Position numbers and translations under genes: made by a program. A stretch of DNA of 26,138 nt from CAZNQW01 sp964575225 (GTDB taxonomy: Bacteria; Chloroflexota; Anaerolineae; JAAYZQ01), in assembly GCA_964575225.1 (NCBI GenBank), contig CAZNQW010000025.1, forward strand, positions 1 to 26,138, in the 5' to 3' direction. The notes under the pieces were generated by a model. It worked only from the letters and a program-made list of their open reading frames with translations. It did no database searches and was not told the DNA's origin. Shown piece by piece: positions 7,709 through 14,142 of the stretch. Every line of letters begins with the position of its first letter. The stretch's first letter is position 1.

Positions 7709-7737
7709 TTGACTTCTGTCCCTGGTCGGGGTACAAT
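7709..7737 (+). promoter_or_regulatory. Sigma-70 promoter for the gyrI-like gene
   Basis: TTGACT (7709-7714), a 17-base spacer ending GGGG, and TACAAT (7732-7737). The transcript should start near 7744 and have a leader of about 140 bases before the gene at 7884. This promoter and leader are duplicated at 9027. Confidence 0.82.
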
Positions 7738-7792
7738 ACGCCTGTGGATATCCTCCGAGCCCTGTGAAACTCCGCCTTGGCTCACTGGAGAG
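7709..7792 (+). repeat. Duplicated promoter-leader segment, copy 1
   Basis: This segment aligns with 9027-9118 upstream of the sua5 gene. They share a 19-base identical core from GGGG through TACAATACGCCTGTG, and similar sequence on both sides down to a GGAGAG or GGGAGAG purine tract. Both leaders can form a stem around AGCC and GGCT. In this copy the purine tract is followed by ATGAAATAG (a start and an early stop), so it may be a decayed copy of the other leader or a regulatory leader. Confidence 0.75.
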
Positions 7793-7883
7793 ATGAAATA
7801 GGGCTAGAATCTGCTGGGGTCATGATGGAGAAGGCCTCGATCAAGCCCATTCGTTCATTTGTGCGGAGAAAGGAGACCAGACC

Positions 7884-8342
7884 ATGGAGTATCAATTTGA
7901 GTTGCTCGACCGACCGGCTCAACCCACACTGTCCGTCCGCTTGCGCACGTCGGTGCAACGCCTGCCGCAAGTGATTGGACAATCGTATGGCGCCATCCTT
8001 CAACACGCCAGCCAGATGGGGTGTCATCCGATCGGTGCCCCCTTTGTGGCGTACTATAACATGGACATGGAGAATCTGGACGTGGAGATCGGCTTTCCTT
8101 TTGAGAAAAAAGTGGAGGGGAAAGGCGATGTCCTTGCCAGCGAGATCCCTGGTGGGAAGGCAGCGACGTGTCTTCACGTGGGGCCTTTCGATCAATTGGG
8201 GGATTCCTATGAGGCCCTGCGACAATGGATGGAAGAAAACGGGTACATGCCCAGCGGGGTTGCCTACGAGTTCTACCTGAACGATCCTCAGACCACACCT
8301 CCCGCTGAGCTTCAGACCCGTTTGGTGTTTCCGCTCGTATAG
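7884..8342 (+). CDS. GyrI-like small-molecule-binding domain protein
   Basis: The 152-residue protein is a complete single GyrI-like domain, also known as the ligand-binding part of AraC-type regulators such as Rob and of BmrR/SbmC proteins. Visible features are FVAYYNMDMENLDVEIGFPF, the GKAATCLHVGPFDQLGDSYEAL segment with the conserved HxGP turn, and the terminal ExxTRLVFPL-like strand. No DNA-binding domain is attached, so it probably binds or hydrolyses a hydrophobic compound, or acts as a toxin-shielding protein, rather than regulating transcription directly. AAGGAG stands 8 bases before the ATG. The next gene, a GNAT acetyltransferase, follows after 92 bases without an obvious promoter and is probably co-transcribed. 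Confidence 0.85.
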   Translation: MEYQFELLDRPAQPTLSVRLRTSVQRLPQVIGQSYGAILQHASQMGCHPIGAPFVAYYNMDMENLDVEIGFPFEKKVEGKGDVLASEIPGGKAATCLHVGPFDQLGDSYEALRQWMEENGYMPSGVAYEFYLNDPQTTPPAELQTRLVFPLV

Positions 8343-8434
8343 CGTCTTGCGGCTGGCAAGGGCCTTTTCTTGGCCTGATTTTGAATTGGATAGAATCGCT
8401 CAGAGGCTTACTCCAGACCGGTATCCGAGGAGAA

Positions 8435-8974
8435 ATGGGCAACGGTATCGTTCAGATTCGGGCATACGATCCTGATGATCGGGAGTCGGTGATCCAACTT
8501 GTGGCTGCCTTCCGGGTGGACCTGTCAGCACTCTGTGGGCAGAAACAGATGCCTGATGTTGCCTCGGCAGCAGGCGAACTTCAGGAGTATCTCGACAACG
8601 AGTATCCGGTATTCGTGGCAATCCCCGAAACTGGATCGGCGCCTATCGGCTATCTCGTGTGCAAGGTCGAGGAGGGCACGATCTGGGCCGAGTCCCTATT
8701 TGTGTCTGCCGAGTTCCGTCGATGTGGTGTGGCAGCCAGGTTGTACGATGAGGCGGAAAAGCTTGCACACGCCTTGGGTCAGGAGACCCTCTACAACTGG
8801 GTGCATCCCAACAATGACGCCATCATCGCCTTTTTAAAAACGCGCGGGTATGACGTCCTGAACCTCATCGAAATCCGACGGCGATACGACGGAGACAAGG
8901 AAAAGGGAACGCTGCGGGTTGGCAATCACGACTTTGCGTATGGATTGGCCAGTGCAGAGGAAGAAATAACATAA
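8435..8974 (+). CDS. GNAT family N-acetyltransferase
   Basis: This 179-residue protein fits the acetyl-CoA-dependent GNAT fold. It begins with the typical first strand IVQIRAYDPDDRESV. The acetyl-CoA-binding segment is SLFVSAEFRRCGVAARLYDEAEKLA, with the R-R-C-G-V-A turn matching the Q/RxxGxG/A motif. The late strand-helix segment LYNWVHPNNDAIIAFLKTRGYDV is also typical. The ATG at 8435 is chosen because the protein then starts directly at the fold and GAGG lies 4 bases upstream, which is close; a TTG at 8381 would add 18 unlikely residues. The substrate cannot be told. A shared transcript with the gyrI-like gene hints at modification of a small compound or antibiotic, which is speculative. 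Confidence 0.85.
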   Translation: MGNGIVQIRAYDPDDRESVIQLVAAFRVDLSALCGQKQMPDVASAAGELQEYLDNEYPVFVAIPETGSAPIGYLVCKVEEGTIWAESLFVSAEFRRCGVAARLYDEAEKLAHALGQETLYNWVHPNNDAIIAFLKTRGYDVLNLIEIRRRYDGDKEKGTLRVGNHDFAYGLASAEEEIT

Positions 8975-9000
8975 CACAAAAGGCCAATACAGTCCATGCG

Positions 9001-9028
9001 AACTCTACCCGATCGGTATGGTAGAGTT
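9001..9028. promoter_or_regulatory. Perfect 9-bp dyad overlapping the -35 box of the sua5 promoter
   Basis: AACTCTACC (9001-9009) and GGTAGAGTT (9020-9028) are exact inverted repeats separated by 10 bases. The right arm overlaps the -35 hexamer at 9027. It could be a repressor site, or a hairpin ending the gyrI-GNAT transcript, although no T-run follows. Confidence 0.5.
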
Positions 9029-9055
9029 GACCTTCGTCCATGCCCGGGGTACAAT
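9027..9055 (+). promoter_or_regulatory. Sigma-70 promoter for the sua5-like gene
   Basis: TTGACC (9027-9032), 17 bases ending GGGG, then TACAAT (9050-9055). It predicts a start near 9062 and therefore a coding start downstream of that point. The promoter and leader match the copy at 7709. Confidence 0.82.
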
Positions 9056-9118
9056 ACGCCTGTGAATATCCGCCAAGCCTTGGGAATGTCCCAACCGGCT
9101 GCTTGGGAGAGGGATGTG
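9027..9118 (+). repeat. Duplicated promoter-leader segment, copy 2
   Basis: This is the second copy of the segment at 7709-7792. The leader contains a TTGGGA-ATG-TCCCAA hairpin (9080-9094) inside an AGCC/GGCT stem. The ATG at 9086 lies in the hairpin loop, which would hide it as a start codon. Confidence 0.7.
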
Positions 9119-9766
9119 GGGTTTGTACCTGCCATCGAGACCGTTCGGATCCGGGCCGAGGCGCCAAACGCCATAGAGCGGGCCGCCGAGGTTCTAGCCC
9201 GTGGTGGGCTGGTAGCCCTGCCCACCGACACCGTCTACGGTCTGGCTGTCCATGCCTTTATGCCCAAAGCCATCGCCCGCCTGTACCAGGCCAAAGAGCG
9301 CCCGAAAGGTATGCCGCTGCCCTTGCTCCTGTCCGACGCATCGGCTATGGAACAAGTGTGCATCGAGATTCCGGCTCTGGCCTGGCAGGTGGCCGACCGT
9401 TTTTGGCCGGGTGGGCTGAGCCTAGTCCTCAAACGGGCGGCCATCGTACCCGATTTAGTCACCGGCAGTGGACCCACGGTGGCCGTCCGTCTGCCTGATG
9501 ATCCCTTTGTGCGCGCGGTGTGCCGATTCTTGGGGGCGCCTTTGGCCAGCACCAGTGCCAACCGTCACGGCTACCCTGCACCGACCACGGCCGATGGGGC
9601 CGAGGCTGAGTTGGGTGGGCGGATCGACCTCGTCGTCGATGGAGGACTCTGCCGGCAGGGTCTGGCTTCTACAGTCCTGGATTTGTCTATCTCTCCACCT
9701 GCGATCCTCCGGGCGGGCCCAGTCACGCGCGAACAACTGGCCACTGTCATCGTTGATCTTCACTGA
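9116..9766 (+). CDS. L-threonylcarbamoyladenylate synthase (Sua5/YciO/YrdC family)
   Basis: The enzyme makes threonylcarbamoyl-AMP from threonine, bicarbonate and ATP, the first step of the t6A37 tRNA modification, in the cytoplasm. The YrdC-type fold is evident from GGLVALPTDTVYGLAVHAF, the K-x-R region YQAKERPKGMPLPLLL, FWPGGLSLVLKR, VAVRLPDDP and the SANRHGYPAPT segment. At about 216 residues it is the short form without the extra Sua5 C-terminal domain. GTG 9116 is chosen as the start because GGGAG precedes it by 6 bases. ATG 9086 is in frame but lies in a leader hairpin without a ribosome binding site, and 8996 would precede the promoter. It is a single-gene unit, since a 312-base gap follows. 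Confidence 0.88.
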   Translation: MGFVPAIETVRIRAEAPNAIERAAEVLARGGLVALPTDTVYGLAVHAFMPKAIARLYQAKERPKGMPLPLLLSDASAMEQVCIEIPALAWQVADRFWPGGLSLVLKRAAIVPDLVTGSGPTVAVRLPDDPFVRAVCRFLGAPLASTSANRHGYPAPTTADGAEAELGGRIDLVVDGGLCRQGLASTVLDLSISPPAILRAGPVTREQLATVIVDLH

Positions 9767-9956
9767 CCCTCATCTCTCGATGAACTCGGCGTTTTCATTG
9801 GGTTGGCGCGTTGTGCCTCGCCATAGATGGCCTGGCGACCTGGGTCCATCTCAAAGCGGCAGGCTTGCGATTTTTCGAAAAGAAATTCAAAGGACGTTTA
9901 TTATTCGCTATTTTGAGGCGTTTCCGTTTCCGTTTTCGCGCCAAGTGGGTCGAGAT
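9767..9956. other. AT-richer intergenic stretch before the formate dehydrogenase operon
   Basis: No gene was recognised here. Bases about 9880-9950 are notably richer in A and T than the surroundings and include a TTTTCGAAAA palindrome and short GTTTCC repeats, ending just before the promoter at 9957. This could be an UP element or regulator-binding region for the operon. No intrinsic terminator for the sua5 gene was found. Confidence 0.45.
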
Positions 9957-9985
9957 TTGACAGACAAGCAGCTTTGTGCTAACCT
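9957..9985 (+). promoter_or_regulatory. Likely promoter of the formate dehydrogenase operon
   Basis: TTGACA (9957-9962), 17 bases, then TAACCT (9980-9985). The -35 box is perfect and the -10 box is weak, suggesting dependence on an activator or upstream element. The predicted start is near 9992, leaving a leader of about 87 bases. Confidence 0.6.
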
Positions 9986-10034
9986 TCACAGGGATAGAAA
10001 AGTGGGCTGATGGTGAATAGGCCCCATGGGTAGG

Positions 10035-10061
10035 CGAGATCCGATGGACCGTTGGATCTCG
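10035..10061 (+). other. Hairpin in the leader of the formate dehydrogenase operon
   Basis: CGAGATCC (10035-10042) and GGATCTCG (10054-10061) form a perfect 8-bp stem with an 11-base loop. It ends just before the ribosome binding site (GGAG, 9 bases before the ATG), so it could influence translation or mRNA stability. Confidence 0.5.
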
Positions 10062-10078
10062 AACCGGAGCGATGAGGT

Positions 10079-10462
10079 ATGGACTTACAGACGGTTGTGA
10101 ACCTCCTGGAGGCTGAGGTGATTTCTCAGCGTGCCAATTTAGCGCTGGTGGTAAAAACGGGCGGCGCAGCCGATCTGATGAGTGACGTGCTGGCCTTCTT
10201 GACACCCGACTCCGTCTTACTTACCGGTTTAGTGAATCCCCAGGTGGTACGCACCGCCGAGATGGCCGGTGTCAGTGCCGTCGTCTTTGTGCGGGGCAAA
10301 CGCCCACCCGATGAGACGATCCAATTGGCCAACGAGGTCGGCTTGCCCCTGTTGGCCACACGGTACACCATGTTCGACGCCTGCGGCCGTCTGTTCCACG
10401 ACGGCCTGGAGGGTCCTGGTTTGGTTGACGTCTACAGCTTGCCGTCGCGGGACCGGGTATGA
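10079..10462 (+). CDS. DRTGG domain protein (first copy)
   Basis: The 127-residue protein matches DRTGG-type domains found near redox enzyme clusters. Landmarks are the central ADLMSDVLAFL segment, LLTGLVNPQVVRTAEM and VVFVRGKRPPDETIQLA, ending with a small cysteine-containing turn (FDACGRLFHDGL). The domain is thought to bind a ligand or mediate regulation, but no reaction is known. It is the first gene of the operon, with GGAG 9 bases before the ATG. Its stop codon overlaps the next start in an ATGA arrangement, so the two products are probably made in linked amounts. Similar proteins accompany multimeric [FeFe]-hydrogenase genes in anaerobes; here the catalytic gene is a formate dehydrogenase. 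Confidence 0.8.
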   Translation: MDLQTVVNLLEAEVISQRANLALVVKTGGAADLMSDVLAFLTPDSVLLTGLVNPQVVRTAEMAGVSAVVFVRGKRPPDETIQLANEVGLPLLATRYTMFDACGRLFHDGLEGPGLVDVYSLPSRDRV

Positions 10463-11427
10463 CCGGAACGTCGTCCCTTGGGGTTTCTCGCGTCGAGGAG
10501 CTGGTTCGCGAGCTTCGCATCGAAGAGGTGATGCGGCGTGAGGTCATCACGGTCACACCGCAAACCACCATGCGCGAACTCAAAGAACTGTTGCGCCTCA
10601 AAGGGATCTCAGGGGCGCCTGTGGTAGAGGGTGACCAGCTCGTTGGAATTATCAGCCTCGAGGATTTGATCAAAGCCCTTGAGCAGGGTGAAATGGATGC
10701 CTTGGTCGGCAGTAAGATGAGCCGTCACGTGGAAACGCTCAGCCCCAACGAACCGGTCGTCCAGGCCGTGAGCCATATGGCCAAGTTTGGTTTTGGTCGT
10801 TTTCCGGTGGTCGACGCCGATGGGCACATGGTCGGGATTTTGACGCGGGGAGATGTCACCTCAGCCTTGTTGCGGCGGATGGAGATGGACTATCACGAGG
10901 AAGAGATCCAGCGCTATCGGGCCAGCCACATCTTCCAAGATATTATGTCCGACCGGACGAGCCTGATATTGCGCTATCGGGTCAAGGCCCGCGATTTTTC
11001 ACAAGGTGGAGGCGCCTCGAGCAAGATCAAACGGGCCATTGAACGGTTGGGCGGTAGCCCGGCCTTTGCCCGCCGGGTGGGTGTAGCCACCTACGAAGCC
11101 GAGATGAACCTGGTCATCCACGCCGATTCGGGCGGCGAGATGGTGGTCGAAATTCAACCCAATCAGGTGCATATTACCATCGTCGATCATGGACCGGGCA
11201 TTGCCGATGTGGAACAAGCCATGCAGCCGGGCTTTACCACAGCCCCCGAGTGGATCCGCGAGATGGGATTTGGCGCCGGTATGGGTTTGGTGAACATCAA
11301 GCGCTATGCCGACGAGATGAAAATTCGTTCGACCGTCGGCGTGGGCACCCGCCTGGAAACCTGGTTCTTTATTCCAACAACAGGCGCGCCGTCCAAGGAC
11401 AATGGAAATGGGGAGGTGCAGGTATGA
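10459..11427 (+). CDS. CBS-pair sensor fused to an RsbW-like GHKL ATPase
   Basis: The 322-residue protein has two CBS motifs (about residues 20-75 and 85-140), which usually bind adenine nucleotides. A short linker is followed by a GHKL ATPase domain at about 180-310. The ATP-binding boxes are visible: N-box around YEAEMNLVIHA (N217), G1 VDHGPGI (D243) and G2 GFGAGMGLVNIK. There is no histidine-phosphorylation domain, so it resembles anti-sigma factor kinases of the RsbW/SpoIIAB type more than a sensor kinase. The start overlaps the previous stop (ATGA), and its own stop overlaps the next start. It could sense energy charge or S-adenosyl ligands and phosphorylate a partner in the cluster, but the partner is not identifiable and no anti-anti-sigma protein is nearby. 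Confidence 0.85.
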   Translation: MTGTSSLGVSRVEELVRELRIEEVMRREVITVTPQTTMRELKELLRLKGISGAPVVEGDQLVGIISLEDLIKALEQGEMDALVGSKMSRHVETLSPNEPVVQAVSHMAKFGFGRFPVVDADGHMVGILTRGDVTSALLRRMEMDYHEEEIQRYRASHIFQDIMSDRTSLILRYRVKARDFSQGGGASSKIKRAIERLGGSPAFARRVGVATYEAEMNLVIHADSGGEMVVEIQPNQVHITIVDHGPGIADVEQAMQPGFTTAPEWIREMGFGAGMGLVNIKRYADEMKIRSTVGVGTRLETWFFIPTTGAPSKDNGNGEVQV

Positions 11428-11765
11428 CCATCCAAGAGTTGGTATCCGAGTTGGGCTTGCAGGTTTTTTCTGCAGGTTCTATGGACCGGAATGTGACCGG
11501 CGGGTACACCTCGGATTTATTGAGTTGTGTGATGGCCAAAGCTCAGGCAGGCAATGTCTGGGTTACCCTGCAAGCCCATCCCAACGTAATTGCGGTGGCC
11601 TCGCTGCTGGATTTGGCCGGCGTGATTGTCAGTGAAGGCATCAAACCCGACCTGGAGACCATTGGCAAGGCTCAGGAGAACGGCGTCATGCTATTGGGTT
11701 CAAGCCGCACAAGTTATGCCGTGGTGTGTCAGTTGTGTGAGCTGGGGATCTGCGGAGGCGACTAG
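11424..11765 (+). CDS. DRTGG domain protein (second copy)
   Basis: This 113-residue protein is a small DRTGG-type domain: MTIQELVSELGLQVFSAG, then NVTGGYTSDLLSCVMAKA, and a late SSRTSYAVVCQLCELGI segment. The G-GYTSDLLS turn corresponds to the DRTGG-like core. It is paralogous in type to the first gene of the operon but clearly diverged. The ATG at 11424 is chosen because GGGAGG lies 7 bases upstream and the codon overlaps the previous stop in an ATGA overlap; an open frame extending to 11250 lies inside the upstream gene. Two DRTGG proteins flanking a CBS-ATPase suggest a signalling complex, which is inferred. Confidence 0.8.
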   Translation: MTIQELVSELGLQVFSAGSMDRNVTGGYTSDLLSCVMAKAQAGNVWVTLQAHPNVIAVASLLDLAGVIVSEGIKPDLETIGKAQENGVMLLGSSRTSYAVVCQLCELGICGGD

Positions 11766-11768
11766 GTC

Positions 11769-12563
11769 ATGACCGCCGCCTCGGCGTGGCGCTATCTGTG
11801 GGCGGACCTTCATGTTCACACCGTCCTCTCACCCTGCGCTGAGGTAGAGATGATCCCCCCGCTCATCGTCCGCCGCGCCCGGGAATTGGGCTTGGACCTC
11901 ATTGGCATCACAGATCACAACTCGGCCCAGAATGTCCAGGCGGTGATCGACGCAGCCAGCGGCACCGGGTTGACGGTTCTGCCCGGCATGGAGGTCCAGA
12001 GTCGCGAAGAGGTGCATCTGGTGTGCCTGTTCGACCAGATGGGGCAGGCACTGGAATGGCAGGAACAGGTAACTGCGGCCTTGCCTGATCTCCAGAATGA
12101 TGAGGATTTCTTTGGCGCTCAGTTTGTGGTCGATGCGACAGGCGAGTATATCCGCACGGAGGATCGGCTGCTCTCCACCTCCACGTCGCTATCGGTGGAA
12201 CAGGTGGTGGCGGGAGTGCGTGCCCTGGGTGGCATGGTATTGGCGGCCCATGTCGATAGGCCGTCCTACAGCCTGATCGCCAACCTGGGATGGGTGCCGC
12301 CAGGCCTGGAGATCGCCGGGCTAGAGCTATCTCGTCTGGCCGATCCGGTGGAGGTAGCGCAACGCCTGCCCCAGACGGCCGGGTTCGGTCTGGTGGTCAG
12401 CGGCGATGCTCACCGCTTGGAAGAAATGACAGCCCGGACTATGTTCAAGGTTCAGTGCCCTCAAGTGAGGGAATTGGCAAAAGCACTGGCCGGCCGAGAT
12501 GGACGGCGAGTGGAGATTCAAGAGCCATTGCAAGGAGGGAATTCATGGAGCAAGAGATTCTAG
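11769..12563 (+). CDS. PHP domain phosphoesterase-like protein
   Basis: The 264-residue protein has the PHP metal-dependent phosphoesterase fold. The motif ADLHVHTVLSPCAE near the start (D13, H15, H17), the second motif GITDHNS, the EVHLVCLF motif, VLAAHVDRPS and the final SGDAHRLEE motif supply the expected metal ligands. The family includes nucleotide and histidinol phosphatases and the PHP part of DNA polymerases; the short length and operon position suggest a small cytoplasmic phosphatase, possibly acting on a signal handled by the DRTGG/CBS proteins. The substrate is unknown. The start is 3 bases after the previous stop, and the end overlaps the NuoE-like gene by 19 bases. Confidence 0.85.
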   Translation: MTAASAWRYLWADLHVHTVLSPCAEVEMIPPLIVRRARELGLDLIGITDHNSAQNVQAVIDAASGTGLTVLPGMEVQSREEVHLVCLFDQMGQALEWQEQVTAALPDLQNDEDFFGAQFVVDATGEYIRTEDRLLSTSTSLSVEQVVAGVRALGGMVLAAHVDRPSYSLIANLGWVPPGLEIAGLELSRLADPVEVAQRLPQTAGFGLVVSGDAHRLEEMTARTMFKVQCPQVRELAKALAGRDGRRVEIQEPLQGGNSWSKRF

Positions 12564-13012
12564 ATCTGGCGCCGCTGTATAAGGTGCTGGACGAGTTCAA
12601 GGCGCAGCGTGCAGCGGTGATCCCGGTGCTGCAAAAGGCTCAGGAAATCTATGGCTGGCTTCCCCCCGAAGTCTTGAAGACGGTTTCGCGGGAGATGAGA
12701 GTGCCCCTGAGCCGCATCTATGGGGTCGTAACCTTTTACAGCCAGTTCTACCTGACCCGTCGCGGGCGTCACATCATCCGGCAGTGCGATGGCACGGCTT
12801 GTCACGTGCGGGGCGCAGCCAGCATCGTCGACGCCGTGCAGAACCACCTGGGCATCAAGGCCGGCGAAACCACGCCCGACTATCGGGTGACTTTCGAAGT
12901 GGTCTATTGCCTGGGCTCGTGCGGATTGGCGCCCGTGGCCATGATCGATGACAAGGTCTATGGTCACCTGGTGCCGAAAAAGATGATCGAGATCATCGAC
13001 GGCCTGGAGTAG
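12545..13012 (+). CDS. NuoE-like thioredoxin-fold [2Fe-2S] subunit
   Basis: This is the small electron-transfer subunit, homologous to complex I NuoE and hydrogenase HydC-type subunits, 155 residues. The helical part ends with IPVLQKAQEIYGWLPPEVL and SRIYGVVTFYSQF, and the cluster ligands are C81 and C86 (CDGTAC) and C122 and C126 (CLGSC), the classic four-cysteine pattern. AGGAGG lies 6 bases before ATG 12545, so the longer open frame to 12290 is not used. It should pass electrons between the NuoF-type flavin subunit and the rest of the formate dehydrogenase complex. Its separation from the NuoF gene by two small genes matches the order in bifurcating hydrogenase clusters. Confidence 0.95.
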   Translation: MEQEILDLAPLYKVLDEFKAQRAAVIPVLQKAQEIYGWLPPEVLKTVSREMRVPLSRIYGVVTFYSQFYLTRRGRHIIRQCDGTACHVRGAASIVDAVQNHLGIKAGETTPDYRVTFEVVYCLGSCGLAPVAMIDDKVYGHLVPKKMIEIIDGLE

Positions 13013-13103
13013 GGACACAAGCGGACCTGACTGGAAAGCCGGGGCCGCTTGGGCTACGGGGGCCCTTGGTCACCAGGCAAGGACGGTCTTGAGGTAGGCC
13101 TGT

Positions 13104-13688
13104 ATGCGCGAACTGGCTCTGCACATTTTGGATGTGCTGGAGAATGCCCTGGAAGCAGGGGCCACGCAGGTAAACCTGGCCATCATCGAGGATCTGGAGG
13201 CCGATCTTTTGACCATCACGGTTAAAGACAACGGGCGGGGGATGGACACCCAGACAGCCAATCGAACGCTGGACCCCTTTTATACCACCCGTACAACGCG
13301 CCACGTTGGGTTGGGGTTGCCCTTGTTCGCGGCTGCTGCACGTCGTTGTGAGGGAGATCTTTCTGTCGATTCCGTCCCAGGCCAGGGTACGATCGTAACG
13401 GCTCACTTCCGCCACAGCCACATCGATCGGGCGCCCCTGGGCAACATGACCGACACGCTGCTGGCCTTTCTTCTAGGCAGCCGGGGCAATTTGCAGTTGC
13501 ACTATCGCCACCGGGTAGGCGCCGAGGCATTTGAACTGGATACGGCGGCCCTTCAGGCCGAGCTGGGGGATGTGCCCTTTTCCCATCCCAAGGTACGCAA
13601 GTGGCTGCACGAGTATATTGCAGAAGGAGAGGCCGAAATGGCCTCTCAAGAAAGGGGAAATCATGCCGAAACTCAAGAGCATCGCTGA
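13104..13688 (+). CDS. Stand-alone GHKL ATPase (histidine kinase-like ATPase domain)
   Basis: The protein has 194 residues. The N-terminal 100 residues form a GHKL ATPase domain: N-box ILDVLENALEAGA (N14), G1 DNGRGM (D42), the lid FYTTRTTRHVGLGL with two glycines, and VPGQGTIVTAHF. No histidine-phosphorylation domain or sensor domain precedes it. A second region of about 90 residues (from LGNMTDTLLAFLLGS) is not recognised. It is the second GHKL ATPase in the operon. Such proteins commonly sit beside HydC-type genes in hydrogenase clusters, with no established role. A weak GAGGT lies upstream of the ATG. The end overlaps the next gene by 26 bases. Confidence 0.8.
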   Translation: MRELALHILDVLENALEAGATQVNLAIIEDLEADLLTITVKDNGRGMDTQTANRTLDPFYTTRTTRHVGLGLPLFAAAARRCEGDLSVDSVPGQGTIVTAHFRHSHIDRAPLGNMTDTLLAFLLGSRGNLQLHYRHRVGAEAFELDTAALQAELGDVPFSHPKVRKWLHEYIAEGEAEMASQERGNHAETQEHR

Positions 13689-14052
13689 TTTGCAGAAAAT
13701 CCGCGAGGAAGCCCAACGGGATATCAAAGTGCGCGTCGAGACCGGGACCAAGATCATCGTTGGGATGGGCACCTGTGGCATTGCCGCTGGCGCCCGCGAG
13801 ACTATGCATGCCATCCTGGAGGAACTCAATCGCCAGAAGATCGATGCCCACGTGACCACAGTGGGCTGCATTGGCATGTGCTCCAAAGAACCGTTGGTGG
13901 ACATTGAGCAGGCGGGCAAGCCGCGGGTGACCTATTGCAACGTTCACCCCGATATGGTGCCCCACTTGGTGGAACAGCACCTGCACCAGGGCAAAGTGGT
14001 CGAAGAGTGGGCCATGGGGCGGGTGCCAACCGAAGGCATCGGGCAATCCTAA
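13663..14052 (+). CDS. Small thioredoxin-like [2Fe-2S] protein (HydB N-terminal-type)
   Basis: The 129-residue protein is a thioredoxin-like ferredoxin similar to the N-terminal domain of HydB/NuoF-type subunits. It has KIIVGMGTCGIAAGARE with C38, then TVGCIGMCSKEP with C69 and C73, and a further cysteine at 92. The usual first cysteine of the C-x4-C pair is valine (V33), so cluster ligation would need C92 or another ligand, or the protein may have a different cofactor state. AGGGG lies upstream of ATG 13663. It overlaps the ATPase gene and precedes the NuoF-GltD gene, with a strong hairpin between. It probably shuttles electrons or helps assemble the complex. Confidence 0.85.
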   Translation: MPKLKSIADLQKIREEAQRDIKVRVETGTKIIVGMGTCGIAAGARETMHAILEELNRQKIDAHVTTVGCIGMCSKEPLVDIEQAGKPRVTYCNVHPDMVPHLVEQHLHQGKVVEEWAMGRVPTEGIGQS

Positions 14053-14067
14053 GCGCAGGGCACGGAG

Positions 14068-14106
14068 TCTGGCATCCAGCCCCGACTAGACGGGTTGGAT
14101 GCCGGA
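14068..14106 (+). other. Very stable hairpin before the NuoF-GltD gene
   Basis: Bases 14068-14082 pair with 14092-14106 to give a 15-bp stem with two G-U wobbles and a 9-base loop (CGACTAGAC). The core is GGCATCC/GGATGCC. It lies between cistrons and is not followed by a T-run. It may set the relative amounts of the regulatory upstream part and the catalytic downstream part of the mRNA. Confidence 0.7.
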
Positions 14107-14142
14107 TCAACACAGCGCGTGACACAAAAGAAGGAGCATACT

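Noticed and set aside
7638..7710. 23-codon open frame between the aminotransferase and gyrI-like genes
   Set aside because: No convincing ribosome binding site, and it runs into the promoter of the next gene.
9468..10010. Open frame across the end of the sua5 gene and the following gap
   Set aside because: Most of it is out of frame with the real gene, and it has no supported start.
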